This document shows, piece by piece, positions 1 through 8,580 of a DNA stretch of 64,000 nucleotides. Positions within the stretch are counted from its first letter, which is position 1, and the number at the start of each line of letters is the position of its first letter. The notes below the pieces were generated by a model. That model searched no databases, had not been told where the DNA came from, and saw nothing but the letters and a program-made list of their open reading frames with translations. This DNA is from Ruegeria atlantica. GTDB taxonomy: Bacteria > Pseudomonadota > Alphaproteobacteria > Rhodobacterales > Rhodobacteraceae. The stretch covers positions 62,001-126,000 of the forward strand of contig NZ_WQCF01000006.1 in assembly GCF_013032455.1 (NCBI RefSeq). Reading direction: 5' to 3'. Position numbers and translations under genes: made by a program.

Positions 1-1732
1 TGGCACGATAATGGTCTTTTTCGTGGCCGTTCCGTTTGTCTTGGGGATTGCGAACTATCTAATCCCCTTGATGATCGGCGCACGGGACGTGGCCTTTCCC
101 GTGATGAATCAGATCAGCCTTGGCCTGACTGTATCGGCGGGGATGATGTTGATGGTGTCGTTGGTGGTGGGTCATTTCTCAACCGGCGGCTGGACCGCAT
201 ACCCGCCTTACACTGGCGCGGCGTTCAACCCGGGGGTGGGGCCGGACTACTGGATCTGGGCAATTGTCGTCTCGGGCATCGGTACGACGCTGACCGGTAT
301 CAATTTTGCGGTAACTATTTACAAGCTGCGCGCGCCGGGCATGAAGTTCATGCGGTTGCCGATGTATTGCTGGACGATTATCAGCAGCTCGATCCTGATC
401 GTCTTTGCCATGCCGCCGCTAGGGGTGGCCGCGCTGATGCTGGCGGCCGATAGATATCTGGACTTCCACTTCTTTACGAACGATCTGGGCGGCAACATGA
501 TGAACTATGCCAACTTGTTTTGGTTGTTCGGCCACCCCGAGGTCTACCTGTTGGTCTTGCCCGCCTACGGCATCTATTCCGAGATTTTTGCCACATTCTC
601 GGCCAAGCGTCTCTATGGCTACAACTCACTGGTGATTGCTACGATGTGCATCGCGGTGCTGTCCTTCACCGTCTGGCTGCATCATTTCTTCACCATGGGC
701 CAAAGCGCGCTGATAAATGCGGTGTTCGGTATTGCGACTATGATGATCGCGATACCTACCGGAGTGAAGGTCTATGATTGGATGGCCACTTTGTACCGTG
801 GTCGCATCCGATTTTCCGTGCCGATGTTGTACGGCTTGGCCTTCTTGATGCTGTTTGTAATCGGTGGTCTGTCAGGTGTGATCCTCGCCAATCCTACGGT
901 TGACTATCAGGTGCATAACACCCTGTTTCTAGTGGCGCATTTTCACAACGTCCTATTGCCCGGAGTGCTATTCGGTCTGCTGGCCGGGTATAATTACTGG
1001 TTTCCCAAAGCTTTCGGCTTCCGCCTGAACGAATACTGGGGTCGCGTCACAGTTTTGCTGTGGACAGTCGGGTTCATGCTGACTTTCCTGCCGCTTTATT
1101 TTGTTGGTCTCATGGGGATGCCGCGTCGATCGTTCAGTTGGGAAGACCCCAGTTTTCACCCATATATGATTGTTGCGGCTGTGGGCGCGCTGGTGATCCT
1201 ATTGGCTCTGCTTTCTGTCGTCGCTCAATTGTGGATCAGTATCCGTGACCGGGAAAAAACCCAAGTTCCGGTTGGTGATCCCTGGGATGCGCGCACGCTG
1301 GAATGGTCGATTCCGGCACCGCCGCCTGCCTATAATTTCGCCGTTATTCCGCAGGTCACTGACCGGGATGACTTTGCCGCCGCGAAAGAACGGGGCGATG
1401 CGTATCCAAGACCAGAAAAATATGAAGACATCGTGATGCCGCGCAATACCGCCATTGGGTTCGTCCTTTGTGTACTCAGCGGTGTATGGATGTTTGCGCT
1501 TGTTTGGTGGATCTGGTGGCTGGCGGCGTTGACGACAGTGCTGATGTTGCTGGCCTTCATTCGCTGGACTTTCAGACTGGACACCGAAGAAACAATCCCA
1601 GCCGAGGAGGTTCGAAAGCAGCACGAGGCTTGGTTGGACTTGGTGCAAGACTCTACGCCTGTCGACCGTGACCACGAAATTGCTCCGGATAACCGCGGCC
1701 TTGCCGGTCCAGATCTGGAGGCGATGACATGA
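1..1732 (+). CDS. cyoB: Cytochrome bo(3) ubiquinol oxidase subunit I (CyoB), 5' partial
   Basis: Catalytic subunit of the quinol oxidase that reduces O2 and pumps protons in the inner membrane. The reading frame is open to the left edge, so about 110 N-terminal residues lie outside. Counting from the Met at base 11, GHPEVY (174-179) holds a CuB histidine, the D-channel glutamate and the tyrosine of the His-Tyr crosslink. LHHFFTMG gives the other two CuB histidines (224, 225), and AHFHNV gives the haem ligands (310, 312). The C-terminal tail matches the bo3 rather than the aa3 type. The low-spin haem histidine seems to fall on the codon cut by the window edge. The gene overlaps cyoC by 4 bases. 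cyoA is expected upstream. Confidence 0.95.
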   Translation, partial: GTIMVFFVAVPFVLGIANYLIPLMIGARDVAFPVMNQISLGLTVSAGMMLMVSLVVGHFSTGGWTAYPPYTGAAFNPGVGPDYWIWAIVVSGIGTTLTGINFAVTIYKLRAPGMKFMRLPMYCWTIISSSILIVFAMPPLGVAALMLAADRYLDFHFFTNDLGGNMMNYANLFWLFGHPEVYLLVLPAYGIYSEIFATFSAKRLYGYNSLVIATMCIAVLSFTVWLHHFFTMGQSALINAVFGIATMMIAIPTGVKVYDWMATLYRGRIRFSVPMLYGLAFLMLFVIGGLSGVILANPTVDYQVHNTLFLVAHFHNVLLPGVLFGLLAGYNYWFPKAFGFRLNEYWGRVTVLLWTVGFMLTFLPLYFVGLMGMPRRSFSWEDPSFHPYMIVAAVGALVILLALLSVVAQLWISIRDREKTQVPVGDPWDARTLEWSIPAPPPAYNFAVIPQVTDRDDFAAAKERGDAYPRPEKYEDIVMPRNTAIGFVLCVLSGVWMFALVWWIWWLAALTTVLMLLAFIRWTFRLDTEETIPAEEVRKQHEAWLDLVQDSTPVDRDHEIAPDNRGLAGPDLEAMT

Positions 1733-2361
1733 AACGCGCGCCGACACATAGCTATCCGGGACTAAACCTCGGTCGAAGACACGCCGGTGCGGACAAAGCT
1801 AGCGAAGTCGTCACTTTCGGCTTCTGGGTCTTTTTGATGAGCGATCTGGTCTATTTCGGCCTGATGTTTGCCATTTACATCACCATGATTGACGCGCAGG
1901 CAGGCGGGCCTGGACCGCATCAATTGTTCGATCTCACAAGCATCTTCACCCAGACTATGATTCTGCTCACCAGCAGCCTGACCGTGGGGTTGGCGATGCT
2001 GGCGCTGAAATACAACCTGCCGCGGTGGCGGATCGTTTTCTGGTTCTGCATGACGCTGGTGTTGGGCATCTGCTTTCTGGTGCTGGAGATGCGGGATTTC
2101 ATGGCAATGGTCGAAAAGGGTGGCATTCCCCAGCGCAGTGGCTTTCTGTCGGCGTTCTACGGATTAGTACCGCTGCACGGATTGCATGTCGCGGCAGGGT
2201 GCCTATGGCTGATCGTGCTGGGCATTCAGCTGCGGGTTTTTGGCCTGACCGATCTGCTAATGTCACGCATGGTTCGGCTGGCGTTGTTCTGGCACTTCCT
2301 TGACCTGATCTGGATTGGCATCATCACAATCGTATATTTCGGAGGCCTAGCCTATGGATAA
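1729..2361 (+). CDS. cyoC: Cytochrome bo(3) ubiquinol oxidase subunit III (CyoC)
   Basis: A 210-residue polytopic membrane protein of the haem-copper oxidase subunit III family, close in length to E. coli CyoC (about 204 residues). Five hydrophobic segments are visible, starting near residue 30 (TFGFWVFLMSDLVYF), and the C-terminus ends in a LFWHFLDLIWI-type segment typical of subunit III. It stabilises the oxidase complex and has no redox centre. The start overlaps the cyoB stop (ATGA) and the end overlaps cyoD by 8 bases, so the three genes form one translationally coupled operon. Confidence 0.95.
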   Translation: MKRAPTHSYPGLNLGRRHAGADKASEVVTFGFWVFLMSDLVYFGLMFAIYITMIDAQAGGPGPHQLFDLTSIFTQTMILLTSSLTVGLAMLALKYNLPRWRIVFWFCMTLVLGICFLVLEMRDFMAMVEKGGIPQRSGFLSAFYGLVPLHGLHVAAGCLWLIVLGIQLRVFGLTDLLMSRMVRLALFWHFLDLIWIGIITIVYFGGLAYG

Positions 2362-2680
2362 GCGCAGCGAGATGCACCGGCGCGAGCGCCGGCGGTATAT
2401 CATTGGCTATGGTGGCTCATTGCTGCTGACAATCGCCGTATTCACGATTGCTTATAAATTCGGCATTGAAACCAAAGGGGTTTACCTTTCGATCGCATTG
2501 CTGGGGTTGGCGCAGTTGATCGTACAACTGGTTTACTTTCTCCATATCGACCGTCGTCGCAGCAGCCGCGAGGATCTGGATCTGGTTCTTTTTTCAACTC
2601 TTGTCTTGTTGATTATCATTCTCGGAACCGTTTGGATCATGGGAAATCTGGCGGTGCGGATGCACACCTATCCCATGTAG
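2354..2680 (+). CDS. cyoD: Cytochrome bo(3) ubiquinol oxidase subunit IV (CyoD)
   Basis: A small (108 residues) three-helix membrane protein. The family is identified by length, by its position after cyoC and by the segment LAQLIVQLVYFLHID before the third helix, which is characteristic of the bo3 subunit IV / CoxF-like family. It is an accessory subunit that assists assembly of the CuB site. It overlaps cyoC by 8 bases. No cyoE (haem O synthase) follows, so that function must be encoded elsewhere. It is the last gene of the operon; no clear terminator hairpin is seen in the 96 bases before the convergent crcB genes. Confidence 0.92.
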   Translation: MDKRSEMHRRERRRYIIGYGGSLLLTIAVFTIAYKFGIETKGVYLSIALLGLAQLIVQLVYFLHIDRRRSSREDLDLVLFSTLVLLIIILGTVWIMGNLAVRMHTYPM

Positions 2681-2776
2681 TGAATTGCATGAATGGCGTT
2701 ATCCCCAAACCAAGAATGCCTGTGTTGAGGCGAGGGCGACTAGTCAAGTGGTCTGCGCCAAAGCGCTGTTCGCCGA

Positions 2777-3139
2777 CTAACGTATCAGGAATAGACCCAG
2801 CCAAAGAGCGAACCAGCACAAGACCAGGCTCAGCAAGATATTTCCGGCGGCCAGGGCAATCGTACGCTCGCGCCGCAATTCTAGCGATTGATAGGCAAAA
2901 CTGGAAAAGGTGGTGAAACCGCCGCAAAATCCGAAGACCAGCCTTCTTTCTTCTTCGCCCATTTCGACAGGTCCGCCCAGGTAACCGATCCAAAGGCCCA
3001 ACAGCAGGCTGCCTAGAACATTCACAATCAGGGTCGCAAAGGGAAGGTCATGCCGAACCCGCAAAGTGATCCAGTGACGCAACACGGCCCCAAGACCACC
3101 ACCAAGCCCAAACATGGCGTGCAGGTGTAGCTCGCTCAT
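2777..3139 (-). CDS. crcB: Fluoride efflux channel CrcB/Fluc, second copy
   Basis: A 120-residue four-helix membrane protein of the CrcB/Fluc fluoride channel family. Family marks are the N-terminal GLGGGLGAVLRHW, the pore asparagine in NVLGSLLLG (around residue 40) and the GGFTTFSSF segment (around 73-81). The frame stays open upstream, but the ATG at 3139 matches the family N-terminus and overlaps the stop of the upstream crcB copy (ATGA), so the two are translationally coupled. Fluc channels work as antiparallel dimers. Two adjacent, different copies suggest a heterodimeric channel. Confidence 0.9.
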   Translation of the reverse strand: MSELHLHAMFGLGGGLGAVLRHWITLRVRHDLPFATLIVNVLGSLLLGLWIGYLGGPVEMGEEERRLVFGFCGGFTTFSSFAYQSLELRRERTIALAAGNILLSLVLCWFALWLGLFLIR

Positions 3140-3504
3140 CCCGACAATCCCCGCCCGTGAAACCGCCGCCCGATGACCTCTCCCAAAATAGCGGCGGCGA
3201 TTCCGACGGCAATTTCCAGAGTTGCTGCCGAGATTGCGCTCCAGATATTCGACATTGCCATGCGCTCTAACTCGGCCACAAACGAAGAAAATGTTGACAA
3301 CCCACCGCAGAACCCGACCGCCCCAAGATGTAGAACATGAGCATGGACACGGTGCCTGACCGCATAGAGCCAGCCGAGAATGAAGCAAGCGATGATATTG
3401 ATGCCAAACGTTGCCGTCAAAATTGGAGCGCCGGAAATTTGGACCGCGAACGCCTCTCGCAACAACGACCCAGCAGCGCCACCCACAAAAACGGCGATAA
3501 ACAT
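3136..3504 (-). CDS. crcB: Fluoride efflux channel CrcB/Fluc, first copy
   Basis: A 122-residue CrcB family protein if translation begins at the ATG at 3504, giving MFIAVFVGGAAGSLLRE, the usual family N-terminus. An in-frame GTG at 3531 with an AGAAAG sequence upstream, or ATGs further out (to 3600), are alternatives, so the start is uncertain. The pore segment NIIACFILGW and the GGLSTFSSF motif are present. It is the promoter-proximal member of a two-gene fluoride-resistance operon. I could not recognise a fluoride riboswitch in the 220 bases upstream. Confidence 0.88.
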   Translation of the reverse strand: MFIAVFVGGAAGSLLREAFAVQISGAPILTATFGINIIACFILGWLYAVRHRVHAHVLHLGAVGFCGGLSTFSSFVAELERMAMSNIWSAISAATLEIAVGIAAAILGEVIGRRFHGRGLSG

Positions 3505-3730
3505 GAGGGCAGCGGGTCGGGTCTGTGTCACGGCCAATCTTTCTGCCCAATTCCATCTGTATTTTGGCATACATTTTGCTGACCGAAGGTTCAACTGCAC
3601 CTCGGTTCAAGGCCGATTTCACAAATCATAATTGTCCTGTGATGTGTTGAGATAATTGCTTGCAACCCAACGGCTAACTGATCAACGGTTACCATAAGCC
3701 CGGTTCGGCGACACTTTAGGAGAGCACGAA

Positions 3731-5311
3731 ATGATTGTACGCAGACTCTATTACTTCCTCAGTTATGTGTGTTTGCCGCTGACCGTGCTGTTGGGCTTTT
3801 TCTGGCCTCCGGCCCATTGGCTTCTGGTTATCCTGATCCCTTACGCGGTGATAGGATTATACGATATGCTGACCACCAAGCATAACGTGCTAAACAATTA
3901 CCCGGTTCTGGGTCATTTTCGGTACATGCTGGAATTCGTCAGCCCGGAAATCCGCCAGTATTTCGTCGAAACCAACGAAAGTGGACGTCCCTATAACCGC
4001 ATCATTCGCAGTCTGGTCTATTCTCGCGCCAAGGGGCAAGTGGACACCCAAGCCTTTGGTACACAATACGACATTCAGACAGTTGGCTACCACAGAGCCA
4101 ATCACTCGCTTGCGCCCAAACACGTAGAGGAAAGTGAGGAGCGCGTGGTGCTGGGCGGTCCGCAATGCACCAAGCCTTACAATGCCTCGCGTCTGAACGT
4201 TTCGGCTATGAGTTTTGGTGCCTTGAGCGCCAATGCGATCCGGGCGTTAAACGGTGGTGCCAAGGATGGTGATTTTGCCCATAACACAGGCGAGGGCGGT
4301 CTCTCTCCGCATCATTTGGCAGAGGGTGGAGATATCATTTGGCAGATCGGCACCGGGTATTTTGGCTGCCGCACACCCGAGGGTGAGTTTGACAAGGATT
4401 TGTTCGCCGAAAAGGCGCAAAAGGACGTTGTCAAGGCAATCGAAATAAAACTCTCGCAGGGTGCGAAACCATCCCATGGTGGGGTTTTGCCTGCGGCCAA
4501 GGTGGATGAGGAAATCGCTGAAATCCGCGGTGTGCCAGAGCATCAGGATGTCATCTCGCCGCCTGTCCATTCGGCCTTTGATGGTCCGACCGGGCTCATG
4601 CATTTCGTCCAGCACTTGCGTGAGATGTCTGGCGGCAAGCCTATCGGTTTCAAACTATGTATCGGGCGGCCCTCCGAATTCATGGCAATCTGCAAAGCCA
4701 TGTTGGAAACCGGCATTTTGCCCGATTTCATCACCATTGACGGTGCCGAAGGGGGTACCGGAGCGGCTCCGGTAGAATTCACCAACCGATTGGGTATGCC
4801 ACTGAACGAGGCGCTGATCTTCGTCAACAACTGCCTTCGCGGAGTCGGCCTACGCGACGATATCCGGATTATTTGCTCGGGCAAAGTGGCGACAGGTTAT
4901 GACATGGTCGAGAAGTTCGCCCTCGGTGCGGATATGTGCAATGCAGCGCGGGCGATGATGTTTGCGGTAGGTTGCATACAGGCACTGCATTGTAACACGA
5001 ACCGCTGCCCGTCGGGTGTTGCAACGCAGGATCCGATCCGGGGGCGCGCTGTAAACGTGCCACAAAAGCGCAAGAGGGTGCATCGCTACCACGATGCCAC
5101 TTTGGAAAGTTTTCGTGAACTTTTAGGTGCTATGGGCAAGGATAAGGTATCAGAGCTGAATCCGGGCGATATTCGTCGCCGCCTTGCGGATGAGCGGGAG
5201 CGGTCATATGCGGACCTCTACACTTTTCTCGGCGAAGGTGTTTTGCTGACAGACCAGATACCAGATGAGTTCGCAACGGACTGGAAATTGGCGTCGGCGG
5301 ATCATTTTTAA
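3731..5311 (+). CDS. FMN-binding glutamate synthase-like family protein (GltB central/FMN domain)
   Basis: A 526-residue protein with two N-terminal membrane helices (about residues 7-45) followed by a glutamate synthase FMN-binding (alpha/beta barrel) domain. Visible marks are MSFGALSANAIRALN, HNTGEGGLSPHH, DGAEGGTGAAP and a cysteine set C415-x5-C421-x4-C426 that matches the 3Fe-4S ligands of glutamate synthase. There is no N-terminal glutaminase domain and no C-terminal GXGXG domain, so it is not a full glutamate synthase. The physiological reaction of such stand-alone, membrane-anchored members is not established. It is preceded by a good ribosome site (AGGAGAG, 3718-3724) and seems to be monocistronic. 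Confidence 0.85.
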   Translation: MIVRRLYYFLSYVCLPLTVLLGFFWPPAHWLLVILIPYAVIGLYDMLTTKHNVLNNYPVLGHFRYMLEFVSPEIRQYFVETNESGRPYNRIIRSLVYSRAKGQVDTQAFGTQYDIQTVGYHRANHSLAPKHVEESEERVVLGGPQCTKPYNASRLNVSAMSFGALSANAIRALNGGAKDGDFAHNTGEGGLSPHHLAEGGDIIWQIGTGYFGCRTPEGEFDKDLFAEKAQKDVVKAIEIKLSQGAKPSHGGVLPAAKVDEEIAEIRGVPEHQDVISPPVHSAFDGPTGLMHFVQHLREMSGGKPIGFKLCIGRPSEFMAICKAMLETGILPDFITIDGAEGGTGAAPVEFTNRLGMPLNEALIFVNNCLRGVGLRDDIRIICSGKVATGYDMVEKFALGADMCNAARAMMFAVGCIQALHCNTNRCPSGVATQDPIRGRAVNVPQKRKRVHRYHDATLESFRELLGAMGKDKVSELNPGDIRRRLADERERSYADLYTFLGEGVLLTDQIPDEFATDWKLASADHF

Positions 5312-5366
5312 ATTTTTGCCAATAACCGCCAAGGATTGACCTTTTCGATCCGTCATACTCATCGTG

Positions 5367-5912
5367 ATGCGTATGACAACATCGGATGAGGATCTGGCCA
5401 AAGCCGCCGCGAAAGGGGACGCAGATGCGTTCGCGTCCCTATTGGCACGGCACTACGATCGGATTTTTCGTCTCGCCTTTCGCTTGTCAGGACGGGCAGA
5501 TCAGGCTGAAGATCTCACGCAGGATATCTGTGCTGCGTTGCCTGCCAAAATTGCTGGTTTCCGGGCGCAGGCCAAGTTCACAACATGGCTTTACCGGGTT
5601 GTTGTGAACGCGGCTGAGGATGCACGTCGTCGCCAGGCGAGCCACAGCCGTGCAGCATTGGGGTGGGGAGACGTGGAGCAAATGCGCAGGGCTGAGGCTG
5701 CGGAAACTGCCGAAGCCGTCGATTGGTTGCAAAGAGCCATGCGATCTTTGCCGCAAGAACTGCAAGATACGCTGGCCCTGACGTTGGAGGATGAGATGAC
5801 CCATGCTCAGGCAGCGGAGGTTCTGGGTTTGTCTGAAGGCACTGTGTCATGGCGCATGTCTGATATCCGCAAACGCTTGCGAGCCTTGCGGGAGGAGGAG
5901 CTGAAACAATGA
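5367..5912 (+). CDS. RNA polymerase sigma factor, ECF (sigma-70) family
   Basis: A protein of about 181 residues with ECF sigma region 2 (from about residue 20: FASLLARHYDRIFRLAFRL, then QAEDLTQDI and FTTWLYRVVVNAA) and region 4 (LPQELQDTLALT ... AAEVLGLSEGTVSWRM, the helix-turn-helix). It directs RNA polymerase to a small regulon. GTG 5364, ATG 5367 and ATG 5373 are all possible starts; none has a strong ribosome site. Its stop overlaps the start of the von Willebrand protein (ATGA), whose N-terminus probably acts as its membrane-bound partner. Confidence 0.9.
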   Translation: MRMTTSDEDLAKAAAKGDADAFASLLARHYDRIFRLAFRLSGRADQAEDLTQDICAALPAKIAGFRAQAKFTTWLYRVVVNAAEDARRRQASHSRAALGWGDVEQMRRAEAAETAEAVDWLQRAMRSLPQELQDTLALTLEDEMTHAQAAEVLGLSEGTVSWRMSDIRKRLRALREEELKQ

Positions 5913-7891
5913 CAGATGACCTCAAAACTCTGATGGATGCAGCGACGCCTGCCCCGAATGCACAGCGTCGGGCGGAAAATATGGAACAAGCGCAAAAAAT
6001 TTTCCTGCGCGCCCAAGGAACGCGGTTTGGCAAGCGTCCGACTGACAAGCGTGGCCCGATGGCCCGCCTGACAGAAGGAGCAAAATCCATGTTGAACGTC
6101 CTCTCCCATCGCGGCGCTCTGACCGTGACAACCGCAATCGCAGCCGTGGCTTTGGTGGCGATCTTGCCGCAGGCTTGGAACCAAACTCAAAACCCGACCT
6201 TCCTGCCTAGTGAAAAGCGTGTTGAATCGCAGAACCTAACGACCGCGTCAGATCGGGAAAGTGAACTTTCACACGCAATTCCCCAAGGTGGTCTTGCCAA
6301 ACCGGTCATTGAAGCGCCCGTGATAGTGGAAGAAAGCATTTCTGAACAATCAGCAGCGCCAGCTCTTAAAAAACGCGCTGTCAGTTCGGAAGCCGATGGC
6401 AGCTCCGGATTGGGTATAGCCGCTGGTGCGTTGTTTGATGAGGCCCGATCAATTGCCCCGGCTCCGGTTCCATCGGATCTGAGCATTGCGCCGGAAGCGA
6501 ATACCGAAGCTTTTGCCAACGCTGACACCAACCCCCTGAAAGTCACGGTAGAAGACCCGGTATCGACCTTTTCGATTGATGTAGATACGGCATCTTATTC
6601 GATTATCCGGTCCTCACTGATGCGTGGGCATTTGCCAGCCAAGGACGCAGTGCGGGTTGAAGAGATGGTGAACTACTTTCCCTACAAATATCCCGCGCCC
6701 GAGGGCGATAGACCGTTCCGCCCGACAATAGCAGTAACACCGACGCCGTGGAACGATGGCACACAACTGGTCCATATCGGAATTCAGGGCGCGTTGCCCG
6801 AGATCGAAGGCCGCCCGCCGCTGAATCTTGTCTTTCTGATCGACACGTCCGGATCAATGCAGAATGCGGACAAGCTGCCGCTGCTCAAGCAGTCCTTCCG
6901 CCTTTTGTTGTCAGAGCTGCGACCGGAAGATCAGGTCTCAATTGTCACTTACGCAGGTAGTGCCGGGCAGGTTCTGGAACCGACTGCAGCGTCAGAGCGA
7001 AGCAAGATCCTGACAGCGTTAGATCGGTTGGAGGCCGGTGGCTCCACAGCTGGACAGGCCGGGTTGCAGCAAGCTTATCAAGTGGCGGAAAGCATGGCCT
7101 TAGAGGGTGAAGCCAATCGTGTGATCCTTGCCACCGATGGCGATTTCAACGTTGGTCTTTCGGACCCCGAGGCCCTTAAGGACTTCATTGCCGGGAAACG
7201 CGACAGCGGCACGTTCCTTAGCGTTCTGGGCTTTGGTCGGGGCAATCTGGACGATGCAACCATGCAAGCGCTGGCGCAGAATGGAAACGGGCAGGCGGCC
7301 TATATCGATACATTGGGTGAGGCGCGCAAAGTGCTGGTTGATCAGCTGACCGGCGCGCTGTTTCCTATTGCCAACGACGTCAAGATACAGGTGGAATTCA
7401 ATCCGGCCCAGATCGCTGAATATCGCCTGATCGGGTATGAAACCCGTGCCCTGCGGCGCGAGGATTTTTCGAATGACAAGGTGGATGCAGGCGATATCGG
7501 CGCGGGTCATTCGGTGACAGCAATCTACGAAGTTACCCCGGTTGGATCGGACGCTATCCGCAATGGTCCGCTGAGATATGCGGAGCAAGCGGTATCAGAA
7601 GGCGAAGATGAGATAGGATATTTCAAACTACGCTACAAATTACCCGGCACAACAGAAAGCCAACTAATTGAAGAACCGATCCGTCAGGGGCAAGGACAGA
7701 TGACTACGGATGTGCAGTTCTCTTACGCGATTGCCGGGTTCGGACAGTTGCTGCGCGGCGGGGATTATTTGGGGTCTTGGTCCTATGAGGACGCCATTGC
7801 GCTGGCCAATTCAGCAAAAGGAGAGGACCCGTTTGGATATCGTGCCGAAGCTGTCACACTAATGCGGCTGGCCGAAACGCTTGCTGAATAA
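5909..7891 (+). CDS. Membrane-anchored von Willebrand factor A domain protein (YfbK-like), probable partner of the ECF sigma factor
   Basis: A 660-residue protein. Residues 1-65 are cytoplasmic-looking and start with a stretch resembling short anti-sigma N-termini. A transmembrane helix lies at about 70-88, followed by a low-complexity linker (90-210), the vWF_N-type segment (VSTFSIDVDTASYS, about 222) and a VWA domain with an intact MIDAS start D312-T-S-G-S316. The C-terminal part resembles the DUF3520 region of E. coli YfbK. The metal site suggests ligand binding outside the membrane. The 4-base overlap with the sigma factor gene suggests that it senses a signal and controls the sigma factor; this regulatory role is inferred from context only. 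Confidence 0.82.
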   Translation: MTDDLKTLMDAATPAPNAQRRAENMEQAQKIFLRAQGTRFGKRPTDKRGPMARLTEGAKSMLNVLSHRGALTVTTAIAAVALVAILPQAWNQTQNPTFLPSEKRVESQNLTTASDRESELSHAIPQGGLAKPVIEAPVIVEESISEQSAAPALKKRAVSSEADGSSGLGIAAGALFDEARSIAPAPVPSDLSIAPEANTEAFANADTNPLKVTVEDPVSTFSIDVDTASYSIIRSSLMRGHLPAKDAVRVEEMVNYFPYKYPAPEGDRPFRPTIAVTPTPWNDGTQLVHIGIQGALPEIEGRPPLNLVFLIDTSGSMQNADKLPLLKQSFRLLLSELRPEDQVSIVTYAGSAGQVLEPTAASERSKILTALDRLEAGGSTAGQAGLQQAYQVAESMALEGEANRVILATDGDFNVGLSDPEALKDFIAGKRDSGTFLSVLGFGRGNLDDATMQALAQNGNGQAAYIDTLGEARKVLVDQLTGALFPIANDVKIQVEFNPAQIAEYRLIGYETRALRREDFSNDKVDAGDIGAGHSVTAIYEVTPVGSDAIRNGPLRYAEQAVSEGEDEIGYFKLRYKLPGTTESQLIEEPIRQGQGQMTTDVQFSYAIAGFGQLLRGGDYLGSWSYEDAIALANSAKGEDPFGYRAEAVTLMRLAETLAE

Positions 7892-7896
7892 AGCGG

Positions 7897-7920
7897 GGGC
7901 GCCGTTATGTGATAGCGCCC
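7897..7920. terminator. Possible hairpin terminator between convergent genes
   Basis: GGGCGC (7897-7902) pairs with GCGCCC (7915-7920) around a 12-base loop, a few bases after the stop of the VWA gene and just before the end of the convergent lipoprotein gene. The stem is short and only two T residues follow, so termination is a guess. Confidence 0.3.
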
Positions 7921-7929
7921 TTACCCATG

Positions 7930-8580
7930 TCAAAACTGTCTGGGGTTATTTGCGGCATGGGTATTTATTTTCCGCACACTCCATTCCACCGCATCTCGCA
8001 TGGTTTTCCCCAAGGCATCGTCGAACGCCTTGACCAGGTCCGGGGTTTGATCACTGGCAGCGATCATGTACTCGCGAAAAGAATCCGAAGCGATGATCTT
8101 GTCCTCGAACTCGTCGATGATTTTGATGTTCATGCGCACTTCGACCCGGATAGTTTGCGATCCATCAGGGTTGGTGATCACCAGACCCTGAAATTCGCGC
8201 AGGTCTGGAACGATGACATAGTCCGCCCGCAAACCCACGGTCGAGCGGCCAACGGCTGCGACTTTGCCGCTGTTCTCATAGCTTTCAACCAACAGGGCTT
8301 GAACGATCAACGGCGCTCGGTCCACCCACCGGGCACGGGGCAGGTACTGGACCTGCAGCGGCGTAGGTTGGACTGCAATCTGGTCGGTGTTGACCGCCGC
8401 AGTGGCTGTGGGTTCCTGCACCACGATTTGTTTTTGAATACGCGGCAACGAAGTTGAAAACGTGCTTTTTGGTGTCAGCAAGTAGAGGTCATTCGGCTGC
8501 GAGGCTTGCCGCAACGTCCCCAGACCCGTGCAGCCACCAAGCGAAACGAGTGTAAGCGCCAAAAGGAAAGGCCTGATCAT
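7930..8580 (-). CDS. ABC-type transport auxiliary lipoprotein (PqiC-like, DUF330 superfamily)
   Basis: A 216-residue lipoprotein: the N-terminus MIRPFLLALTLVSLGGC ends in a lipobox with Cys17. The remainder has the layout of ABC auxiliary lipoproteins that accompany MCE proteins (an early NDLYLLTP strand, a VDRAPLIVQALLVESYENSG segment and a DYVIVPDLREFQG segment). It probably sits in the outer membrane and receives or delivers lipid through the MCE protein. It is the last gene of a four-gene operon, starting 4 bases inside the end of the MCE gene (ATGA overlap). Confidence 0.85.
   Translation of the reverse strand: MIRPFLLALTLVSLGGCTGLGTLRQASQPNDLYLLTPKSTFSTSLPRIQKQIVVQEPTATAAVNTDQIAVQPTPLQVQYLPRARWVDRAPLIVQALLVESYENSGKVAAVGRSTVGLRADYVIVPDLREFQGLVITNPDGSQTIRVEVRMNIKIIDEFEDKIIASDSFREYMIAASDQTPDLVKAFDDALGKTMRDAVEWSVRKINTHAANNPRQF

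Noticed and set aside
3622..3730. Possible fluoride riboswitch near the crcB genes
   Set aside because: The conserved fluoride-aptamer core could not be found upstream of the crcB start on the minus strand or in the flanking DNA.
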